The notes under the pieces were generated by a model. The model was not told where the DNA came from. It did not search any database and saw only the letters and a program-made list of their open reading frames with translations. 64,000 bases of DNA from Channallabes apus (taxonomy: Eukaryota > Chordata > Actinopteri > Siluriformes > Clariidae): contig CM060105.1 in the NCBI GenBank assembly GCA_030522415.1, forward strand, positions 16,684,277 through 16,748,276. Reading direction: 5' to 3'. Shown piece after piece: positions 55,861 to 64,000 of the stretch. A program made the translations under genes and the position numbers. Position 1 is the stretch's first letter, and each line of letters starts with the position of its first letter.

Positions 55861-55974
55861 AGTGTAAAGATTTTGACCTACAAAGAACCCCAGAACTCTG
55901 AATACAAAAACTTTGTGTCCAAGTTGAAAACAGATGCCAAGAAAATGTTCAACTTCAGCATTGAAGACTCACTG
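55861..55974 (+). CDS. npr1: npr1 coding exon 3
   Basis: A 114-bp exon, phase 0 at both ends, encoding residues 307-344. VKILTYKEPQNSEYKNFVSK, then FNFSIEDSL, parallels the (A)KI-(I)-TYK-(D)-P-(D)-N-(P)-EY block and the FNF-(T)-(M)-ED end of the same exon in mammalian NPR1, which helps separate it from NPR2. FNFS gives a potential N-glycosylation site (NFS). Acceptor TTTTTTTTAG ends 55860; donor GTAAGT begins 55975. The next exon, expected to continue the hormone-binding domain, was not found before 64000. Confidence 0.92.
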
Positions 55975-56450
55975 GTAAGTAGGAAAAGTTTAACATGAAA
56001 CTTAGATACAGTAGAAACAAACAGAAAATAAATAAACGTTTTGGACCTCAGACAGTACCTGTGTTGAGGGCAAACAGCTGCTCTCGGATTTGTTACTGTA
56101 CTTCCTTTTAAAAAGTCAAACAATCTTTGTTGACAGCTACGTTGCCACTTGCACTGCAGAAATCCCATAATACAATGTTATGTTACCATGGTATAGGTAC
56201 AATCCAATGAATCATGTGCTAAGGTGTATAGTACCATGTTCCTTATGGTACTTATTGGCTGATATAAAACATCATACTATGGTACGTAGTTTGGTACAAC
56301 GGTACATTTACACTAGTAAGGTAAAGCGGTTCAGTATGTACCATAGGAACACATAAAAGGGTACCATCAAAAATGTGTTATATATGTCATGGTACTGTCT
56401 GTATTAGATCATACCCGTAGTATTTGATATGGTACAGTGTGTACAAACAT

Positions 56451-56705
56451 GGAGGCATGGTGATGTAGTTGTTAGCGCTGTCCAGGGTCCGGGTTCGATT
56501 CCCACCTGAGCGTCTGTGTGCATGGAGTTTGCTGGTTCTCCCCATGCTTGGTGTGTTTCCTCCCAGAGTTCCCAGAGCTCCCAAATTGCCCGTAGTGTGT
56601 GATTGAACGTTGACTGGAGGGCCCACCATGGTCATAAAATTCACAGTGGTCACCACTGGCCCCATCGTCCCTAGCTGGACTACAGAAGTTCCTAGCTGAG
56701 TTGAC
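56451..56705 (+). mobile_element. Mermaid-like SINE with tail B
   Basis: Head GGCATGGTGATGTAGTTGTT, B box GGGTTCGATTCCC, core, then GTTGACTGGAGGGCCCACCA, CAGTGGTCACCACTGGCCCC and CCTAGCTGGACTACAGAAG. The most complete tail-B copy. Confidence 0.85.
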
Positions 56706-56758
56706 GGCTCGATATACAAACATATCATATTAGATTAGATATCTGCTGAATTTTGGTA

Positions 56759-56958
56759 CATTTACATTTAGGCATTTGGCAGACGCTCTTATGCGGAGCG
56801 TCATTACACATCTGAGCAGTTGAGGGTTAAGGGCCTTGCTCAACAGTGGCAACTTGGTGGTTGTGGGGTTTGAACCGTAGTCCAATACGGTTCAAAATCC
56901 AATACGTAGTCTTCCGAACCGTAGTCCAATGCCTTAACCACTGAGCTACCCCTGGCCC
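56759..56958 (-). mobile_element. Second-family SINE, minus strand
   Basis: CATTTACATTTAGGCATTTG, GCAGACGCTCTTATG, GAGGGTTAAGGGCCTTGCTC and AACCACTGAGCTACCCCTGG. It contains a local duplication near the B box (GTAGTCCAAT occurs twice, at about 56877 and 56923). Confidence 0.85.
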
Positions 56959-56961
56959 TTG

Positions 56962-58300
56962 GTAGGTGAACCATGGTATTCACCACAGTATTGTGGTACA
57001 CACCATAGTATTACCAGGGTACCTACGGAAGTGCCAAAGAACCTATGTCCTATGGTGCTACCATGGTAACGTCTGAAGAACAATATAATAATAATAATAT
57101 AGTATATGGTGTATTATATAGTTTAAAACAGCACATATCATAGTAAAAGTTCTTATGTGCATGTACGTAGTATGTAGTAAAAAATCTCTCCTTAGACAGT
57201 ATCACTTAATGAAATCCTTTAAAGTTGTATACAGTCTGGGAGAAATCTGATGATTTAGACTCATTTTGGTCCAAATGTGTTTACATACATATGAAAAGAT
57301 GTATATGTTAAATAGCTGCGCAAAGCATCAGCGCGATACCTTTTTACAGATAAGCTAGCTAGCATAATAAGCTATCAAGCTAGCTGCTAATAATCAAAAA
57401 CATACAGCTGTTTGTGTGAAAAATATGACATGGTAAATCCAAACTAAATACTGAATTTGTGTTGTTTGTGACAAATGAAGCAAAGCTTGTTTGCTAGCAT
57501 TTGACTAGCCTTACTAGCGCTTAGTGATGACAGAGAGATTAGTCAGATATATAAAATGCATGTTTGTGTTGTGGCTTAATCTTGGATTTTTAATTAATTG
57601 TAACTTCCTATGGTAGTCTGAAGAGTTTATTAAGAGTTTATGTAGTATTTATAATCTCCTCATGGTTTCTGTGCTACTATCAGGTTTCAGGTTGTGTTTT
57701 TTGTACCAAGCTGTTAAGCACGGTGTTTGTGCGCTTGTCCCAGGTTACTTTTACCATTTACAGAAATGTAGGAAGGAACTCTATTTACTGAAGGAAAGTG
57801 AGTCAGCTCACCATGAGCCTTCGGCTGGAGCTCGTGCGCAAGTGCTTCCTGAGAAGGGCATCGGTCTAGCGGTCAAAAGTTTGTTTCGGCGATAAATCGT
57901 ACACTGATAATGCCTCGAACAGCATGTTGCGCCATGTTCTTTTAGGAGAGGCTTTTATAGCGTGTACTTTCTGAAACCATCATTGTTTAAGGAGTGAAGC
58001 TTGAGAGGTTTTTTTTTTTCTTTCTTTGGCACGGACACTCTTTAATGGAGGATTTTAGTGCTTGTCGAGCGCTGAATACAGCGAAAGAACAAAAACGCAT
58101 CTTAATGACTTTACTGCCTCATGCTAGCTTTAAATTAAAGCCAGAATTCAAAGCTTTTATTCTTCTAAAAAGCCAACTAATCATTTACACATGGCAGCGT
58201 TGCAGACTTTCACAAGTCAGTTTCATAATTCATAATTTATTTAACACAAAAATTTGACGGTCAACTTGAACTGTGAACCGTATTAATTAAGCATTAATAT
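56962..58300. other. Intronic, nothing recognised
   Basis: Unique sequence with frequent GGTAC and CCATGGTA words near 56160-57070 and no exon. The 77-aa ORF at 57662 lacks splice context and a recognisable domain. Confidence 0.45.
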
Positions 58301-58303
58301 GGC

Positions 58304-58510
58304 CAGGGGCCAGGGTCAGGGGTAGCTCAGTGGTTAAGGCATTGGACTACGGTTCAGAAGATCCCAGGTTCAAACCCCACAACCACCAAGTTGCCACTGT
58401 TGGGCCCTTGAGCAAGGCCCTTAATCCTCAACTGCTCAGATGTGTAATGAGATAAAAATGTAAGTCACTCTGGATAAGAGCATCTGCCAAATGCCTAAAT
58501 GTAAATGTAA
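58304..58510 (+). mobile_element. Second-family SINE, plus strand, nearly complete
   Basis: tRNA-like head GGGTAGCTCAGTGGTTAAGG (A box) and CCCAGGTTCAAACCCCAC (B box), then CCACCAAGTTGCCACTGTTG, GAGCAAGGCCCTTAATCCTC, and tail GGATAAGAGCATCTGCCAAA followed by AAATGTAA units. Best reference copy for this family here. Confidence 0.9.
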
Positions 58511-58514
58511 GCAT

Positions 58515-59455
58515 TTGTAGTTTTACATTTAATACAATAAGGAATGTAAATTTGGGAAGTTTTACTGCAATCTTCAGGACATCCTGTTATAGGAAAGTAA
58601 TCAACTTTGGGTTGGTAAAAATTGCACCATTTTGTCATGGTTAATTATTTGTCTGTTCTTCTTTACCTAAAGAGATTTCCATCCATTATATACTGTATAC
58701 AGCATAGTGTCAGTACATGTCGTTGACGGGTAAAGAGTTTGTAGAAAGAGTTAAAAAGTTAAAGCTAAAAATAATCTGATCAGCTTTAATGTAATGTGCT
58801 TTAATGGAATCAGTGAATACATTAATAATTAAATTATTAATATAAAGAAATATAATTTTCTTTTTTACGACTTGTTTACGCTAAGTTGTACTTCTTTCGT
58901 CGTCAGCCAAATACACTCCCTGTTCGGTAATCGGAGAGTGAATGACAGATGAGAATTTGAAAAAGTAAATCTGGTAAGTCTGGTGAACTCTGCTTGGTGT
59001 CCATTTTTCTTTAAAAACCTAGACAAACCCTCTACTATAACAACGTCTCTACTCTGTACTATACTCCAGTTTTAAATCAGCTCGAGTTTACGAGAATGTC
59101 GCATCTCTCCCGCTGTGTCTCCTAAGCACTTTGTGTTAACCTAAACTCCGTAAACATCGGACCGGCCCCGAGGGGTTTTGGCCACTCGCTTCACTCGACA
59201 CACCTCCACAGAGTACACAATGGCTCTTTGTTTTGCTGAGATCTGAAGCTATTCAGAAAGCAGTGTGGAGAAATGTACTGGCATTACTTTAATCAGGCTC
59301 CAGTGTGCTGCCGGCCGTGTGTGTTCCCTCAGCAGAACACTTTAACATGCTAAAATATGCTCGGGGAGGGATTTCTGTACAAGCACTGAAACCGAACAAC
59401 AGAATGTGTTGGTCTCGATTTCACATCATGATATCACTGGTCGAGAATTCACAGT
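58515..59455. other. Intronic, nothing recognised
   Basis: Unique sequence; no exon, no complete repeat. Confidence 0.45.
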
Positions 59456-59460
59456 TTATG

Positions 59461-59607
59461 ATATTATTATTATTATTATTATTATTATGCTCTTTGTGAC
59501 AAAATATGGCATGTACTTTTATTGTTTATTGTACTTTATTTTCACTACAAAAAACTATAAATACTTGATATTTCATCGTTTAAATGATTCAAAATGTGTC
59601 TCTTGAG

Positions 59608-59653
<46 letters not shown>
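59461..59653. repeat. Two (ATT)n microsatellites
   Basis: ATT tracts at 59461-59488 and 59612-59653. Confidence 0.9.
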
Positions 59654-59654
<1 letters not shown>

Positions 59655-60895
59655 GTTTATTACTGTATAAAAGGAATGATGAGGACGTGGATCTTATACA
59701 TACACATTTTTCAGCCCTGGCCAGGAGCACTAATGGAAACCTCAGTGGAGTGGTTAGCTAACAGTCCCTCAAACACACACACACCTTCCAATTACTTCTC
59801 TCGCCTACTGATGAATTGAATTATCAGACACAAGTTTATACTTACTAAGCCTGTTTTTTAATTGGATATCTTCCAGATGTCAATCCAAATTCAGTAATTT
59901 AGGATGTATGCCGAATATGAGTGTTTTTATATATACTGCATGTAGTAATTTCTTTCTTTACTTTATTATAGCTTTGGGATTCAGTTAATACGTAGGTGAT
60001 ATGTGTCATGTGATATACAATGTGTCATGTAGCTGTATGTGAACATAAATTATCTGCACTATCTGTGACGCTGACAGTGCCCGATAAATGAAGTTTTTGT
60101 CTATTTAAAAAAGAGTCGGCTCACATTCGCCTAAACAAGTCGTTATCAAATCTATTTTTACTCTGTTAAGGATCCACATCACTACATAAAATATTTGCAT
60201 AATGTCCGCCCATGTTAAACGTCGCGAACAACTTTCCCGCCATCTTACAATTAACGTTATCACACTCTTGTTAAAGCATTCATGCCGGGTTCGCTTAAAC
60301 ACTTTGTAATATAAAAAAAACTATAAAAACGAGAGCACACAAAATCCTTTTTAACTGTTTATTCTCCACCATTCACCGAAACTGAACATGCGCACTTCGC
60401 GCGTGTGAATGTATTTTCCACCTCGGGGCTTCTTTCCCTGACCTGCCTTCAAAGGAACAGCCGGGAAAGAGCGGGGGGAGGAGTAGTAATGGTGGAGCAG
60501 CGCTGCCGTTATTTGTTTGGACGAGAGAAGGAGAGATTGCTGTGGATCATTTTCTTTCGAAGATTTTTGTACCGGATTATCTTTGACTGGACATATTCCC
60601 CAGACTTCTCACCCTCCGTCATCGGCCTCCCGGACTTCATTAACCCCGGGGAGAACCATACTCGGTATACTCGGATAACACACATACAATAAACACGGAC
60701 TTCGGACATTTTCCACTCACTCGCGTTCACATACACATACCTTATTATATATAGTTTGTAAATATTGTTTATATCTTTGTTTGGTTGTGGTGCACCTTTT
60801 TCGTTTACTTTATTTAGTTTTGTATAATACACGTTTGCTTTATCTACTTGTTTGTGTTTGTCCTTTTTGCTCACCGGCCTTTTTTTTTTTTTTTT
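59655..60895. other. Intronic; possible retroelement leader
   Basis: 60405-60700 is a more GC-rich stretch with repeated CGGACTTC words and an AATAAA at about 60689, followed by AT-rich sequence and a T-run. This resembles the long terminal repeat or leader style of some fish retroelements, but I could not find paired ends. Confidence 0.3.
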
Positions 60896-60899
60896 TTTT

Positions 60900-61030
60900 A
60901 CAATTTTTTGGAATTTTTCCCAGATTTTTCTCCCTAATTTAGTCGTGTCCAAGTCCTCCCAGTCGCTAGGGGACTCCCACATTAAGCTTCAACCACCATT
61001 CAGTCGGGAGAGACGCAGACTATGATTCCT
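60900..61030. repeat. Dispersed fish repeat fragment
   Basis: TTTTTCCCAGATTTTTCTCC, CTAATTTAGTCGTGTCCAAG and AACCACCATTCAGTCGGGAG. I recognise this as a recurring repeat in fish genomes but cannot name it with certainty. Confidence 0.4.
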
Positions 61031-61134
61031 ACGACCCACGTGATGTCACCGACCATCTTTTCGAACTGCTCGCTCATGCACCGTTGGGGGCGGAGTAACA
61101 CACTCTGTAACACCGACACAAAGATAAAAGACCT

Positions 61135-61240
61135 CAAGTAGAACATGAACGAATCTCTCTCAGACTACTCGTTCTTCTGAGTCACGTTAAAGTCGTTCAA
61201 AAAGAGCGAATCATTCATGAACGACCCATCACTAATATAC
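61135..61240. repeat. Possible hAT-type terminal fragment
   Basis: AGAACATGAACGAATC at the left and CATTCATGAACGACCCATCA at the right share GAACGA words; the CATGAACGACCCATCAC phrase is typical of a common fish hAT MITE end. Boundaries are uncertain. Confidence 0.35.
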
Positions 61241-61244
61241 AGTA

Positions 61245-62340
61245 TATACCGGAACTTGGACATAAATTACTGATACTTAATTGGATATGATCCTGAGTTC
61301 CATAATCACAATTCATATTTTTATTAATTGCAATCATCCATCATTTTAGCGTATATCACATATAAGCACGCTGTTTAAGCAGTTGGCACAAGGAATTATG
61401 GGTAATCTACTCTGCCCCTTCTCACAAAAACAAATTAAATAGAAGAAAGTAGCAGACCATGGTGAGGCAGAATGCAGTTAAAACAGAATTGATGACATTT
61501 TTGAGAATGTTAGACTTTTCCTGCTCTAGTACCTGGTTATGAAAACTAGCATTCGGGACTCAAGCCCAAGCTTTTATTAGACAGAATTAGTGTAGAATCG
61601 TAATCCTCTGTAGAATGCCGTTTTCCATAGCTAGCGCCCGCTTAATTCATATTTGACAGACATGCGTTCTTATTAAGAGGATTTGCCGAGTCAGCCGTTC
61701 CGCCGTTTGTTTATTATTAATAAGGCAGAATCAAACGGCGGATGTCGAATTAGCCGAGATTGGCTGCCGCGCGAGTGGCAAGCGTGGGAGTCTAGAGCAG
61801 CAGCAGCCATTATAGGGAACAAGGGAGTAAGGGTGGGAAAGACTGACTGCTGAGAAAAGAAATGCAGGTAATGAAGTGACAGGAAGTGTTGGTAAGCAAG
61901 CGCGAATCCTGCACGAGGGGCGCTTCATTAACGCCGCAGTCATTTTAGCAAATCGCTGTCAATTAGTCAGGAACACAAATTGGAATCGCAATCAGGAGTG
62001 AAGAATGAACTAATCAGAGATAACGAGAGAGATTTTTAATAAAGGCGGGAGAAGAAATGCTCACTTGACGTCTTGACACGAGAGTGGAAATGTGATGTGA
62101 CTATGGAGCGGAGTGGATGTGAGATGCATGTGGTGTCAGGTCAGACTTCTCTCACTTGTGTATCTGGTTCGTGACATTATCCTCAGGCTCTCTCTGTCTC
62201 TCATGGTTGGTCTGGGTCTGTTCCAGATGCTGTAACGTGTCTAATTAGTGCTCTTATTAAAATGTCATCGACGTCACAAACGTCTGGACGCAGAGAATCT
62301 ACTCTAAAGCGCCTAGTCTCACTTTATCTGGTTTACCCTT
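61245..62340. other. Intronic; possible conserved block
   Basis: 61640-62060 has low repeat content and mixed GC; it contains AATCAAACGGCGG (61730) and the near-inverse CCGTTCCGCCGTTTG (61696). No exon. Confidence 0.35.
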
Positions 62341-62344
62341 GATC

Positions 62345-63103
62345 GCTATTCCCATGGAATTATGTTTCAAATCTGATATATTCATTTGCAAAGCGTTTTT
62401 TTTTATCTTTATACATTAAACAGATTTGAATGCTACACAGAGATAACGAGTAAATAAAAAATGATGATTTTAATTTATTAGGGGGGGAAAACCTGCCTGA
62501 CTCTATGTGAAAAAAATTGCCCATAAACCTAATATTTTGGCGGCAGTAACTGCAATCAAGCGTTTACGATAACTGGCAATAAGTCTTTCAGATCGCTATG
62601 GAGGAATTTTGGCCCGCTCTTCTTTGCAGAATTGTTTCAGTTCAGACACATTGAAAGATTCAACCTGTTTAAGGTCATGCCACAGCATCTCGATTAAATT
62701 TATGTCCAGATTTTGACTAGGCCACTTATTTTTTAACCATTCAGAGGTGTGTTTTGGATTATTGTCTTGGGTTACAAGTACTTTTTCACATAGACCCAGA
62801 CAGCTTTTTCCCCTTAATAAATGAAATCATCATTAAAAAACTGCATTTTGTATTTATTCAGGTTATCTTTGTGCAATATTAAAATGTATTTGATGATCTG
62901 AATGAGCATGAATGGTGTAGTGGACCCTCCAGGGTCCGGGTTCCTCAGGTTTATCTGTGTGCATGGAGTTTGCATGTTCTCCCCTGTGCTTGGTGGGTTT
63001 CCTCCAGGTACTCAGCTTTCAGAGTGCTAAGTGGCGTTCCCAAATTGCCCTCAGTGTGTGAATGAGATAAAGGGGACAAATACTTTTTCATGGTACTTTA
63101 CAG
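62345..63103 (-). mobile_element. Relic of the 33604 Tc1 family, deleted and SINE-interrupted
   Basis: GCAATCAAGCGTTTACGATA, GAGGAATTTTGGCCCGCTCT, GGTCATGCCACAGCATCTCG and TTTTGACTAGGCCACTTATT parallel the 3' transposase of the intact copy. At about 62770 it jumps to the other terminal repeat (AGTACTTTTTCACATAGACC). A SINE fragment at 62912-63065 splits that repeat before CAAATACTTTTTCATGGTAC. Confidence 0.8.
62912..63065 (+). mobile_element. Mermaid-like SINE fragment inside Tc1 relic
   Basis: ATGGTGTAGTGGACCCTCCA and GGGTCCGGGTTC with a damaged B box, GCATGGAGTTTGCATGTTCT, core, then CCCAAATTGCCCTCAGTGTG. Internal deletions. Confidence 0.75.
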
Positions 63104-63426
63104 TCCAAACCTGTGACTTTCACTGTAGTTCAGACTACCGTATAAGCTAGATAGTGATTTCGGCATCAACAGCACAATAGTTCAATATTGTGCAACAGTT
63201 CAGTGCATAATTCCCAACAGTGCACAGTAGTATCACGTTAAATCTGCAGGATAAATATGTGGTTTTACAGTAATCTCCAGTTTCTTGGTGGACTATAACA
63301 GCTTTAAATTTAAATTAGATTTTTGGTTGAATGACACATCTATTAGCCGTGTTCAGATCATTATGAGTTAATAAGTCGAAGTTATGGCTCAAGTGCTTTC
63401 CTACACTGACAGGTGAAACGATTGTA

Positions 63427-63761
63427 CAGTATGTGCAAAAAGTCTTGAGCCAGCCCTCATTTCTTCATATTTTGCTTTCAAAGTGCCAGAAAGGAATTTG
63501 GGGAATAAGCCTGGAATAGTTCCCCAGATTCTCATTTTTTAGTCCAGTTCCTGTACCTGAGCAGTTTCAGAAGAATGATTTTTTTGTTTTGTTAAACCAC
63601 ACAGTGACCTTATGAATCATTCAAGCATTTAAAAAAAAAACATCTCACTTAAGGCATGAACCAGTGAGACACAGGTGCAGATGATGACAGATGATCAGGC
63701 CGGTGATGCTGAATACTGAGTGATTGGAACAGATGAGACGGGAAATGAGGTCGCTGCCGAG
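63427..63761 (-). mobile_element. Non-autonomous Tc1-derived element, copy 3
   Basis: Minus-strand copy: TA then CAGTATGTGCAAAAAGTCTT at the left and GGTCGCTGCCGAG at the right, colinear with copy 1 (8639-9031) in reverse. Confidence 0.8.
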
Positions 63762-63828
63762 ACCAATTTTCTTAAATTGTATTTTTAGACACTTTGCAGC
63801 CTGTCACAGTAAAACATCTGTTCCCCTT

Positions 63829-63834
<6 letters not shown>

Positions 63835-63864
<30 letters not shown>

Positions 63865-63869
63865 TGTAC

Positions 63870-63902
<33 letters not shown>
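63835..63902. repeat. Two (TA)n tracts
   Basis: TA runs at 63835-63860 and 63876-63902 separated by ACACAGTGTACTGTGTG, a short palindrome. Confidence 0.9.
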
Positions 63903-63903
<1 letters not shown>

Positions 63904-63929
63904 CTGTATACAGTATATATATGTATATA

Positions 63930-64000
63930 CAGTGAAACCTCAGATTACGAGTAACGTGGTTTACGAGTGTTCCGCAAGACGAGCAAAGGAGGAGGGGGTG
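63930..64000 (+). mobile_element. Terminus of a transposon cut by the window edge
   Basis: After TA, CAGTGAAACCTCAGATTACG and GGTTTACGAGTGTTCCGCAA are the start of a Tc1/mariner-type element family. Possible remnants of the same family are at 52938 and 55620. The rest lies outside. Confidence 0.6.

Larger units (their letters stand above)
55975..64000 (+). other. npr1: npr1 coding intron 3, continues past window
   Basis: Starts at GTAAGT. I searched for the next exon by eye on the + strand and did not find it, so the intron exceeds 8 kb. Contents are listed separately. Confidence 0.7.

Noticed and set aside
57662..57895. 77-aa ORF considered as npr1 exon 4
   Set aside because: It lacks the expected continuation of the hormone-binding domain and has no suitable splice sites.
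60405..60900. Possible solo LTR
   Set aside because: No paired terminal TG...CA ends and no target-site duplication could be found, so it is kept only as a note.
60509..60982. 157-aa minus-strand ORF with a poly-Lys run
   Set aside because: It spans a T-run and a dispersed repeat; no recognisable domain.

Overview
This window is non-coding-rich vertebrate DNA, almost certainly from a teleost fish. The main evidence is a split natriuretic-peptide receptor gene, many Tc1/mariner relics with fish-type termini, tRNA-derived SINEs of the fish Mermaid/DANA type, and abundant CA, TA and GATA microsatellites. The SINE core resembles one described in catfish, so an ostariophysan such as a catfish is my best guess (inference only). 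There is nothing prokaryotic: no operons, CRISPR arrays or insertion sequences.

One host gene is supported, on the + strand: npr1, the A-type natriuretic peptide receptor (membrane guanylate cyclase). Three coding exons are visible, at 19949-20678, 49494-49681 and 55861-55974. Their splice phases agree (1, then 0, then 0) and they encode residues 1-344 of the extracellular hormone-binding domain. Coding introns are 28.8 kb, 6.2 kb and more than 8 kb. The transmembrane, kinase-homology and cyclase exons must lie beyond the right edge. A CpG-rich block at 16905-17385 ending in a good splice donor is a candidate promoter and non-coding first exon with three short upstream ORFs.

Layout: 1-16.9 kb is intergenic or upstream DNA. 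It holds two oppositely oriented pentanucleotide arrays (1.4-2.2 kb and 4.6-5.2 kb), SINEs, Tc1 relics and a ~320-bp-period tandem array ending just upstream of the candidate promoter. 17.4-18.05 kb is a minisatellite inside the putative 5'-UTR intron. 20.7-49.5 kb is coding intron 1, filled with SINEs, a LINE fragment, mariner pseudogenes and a complete 1,620-bp Tc1-like transposon with an uninterrupted 340-aa DD34E transposase (33604-35223). 49.7-55.9 kb is intron 2 and contains a readable three-layer nest of transposons. 56-64 kb is intron 3, again repeat-dominated.

No new multi-gene system is present. The most interesting items are the intact transposase in a family with at least four decayed relatives here, the nested insertion with duplicated target sites at each inner level, the SINE family with two alternative tails, the expanded tandem arrays beside the npr1 promoter, and a pair of tRNA-Glu-like sequences.
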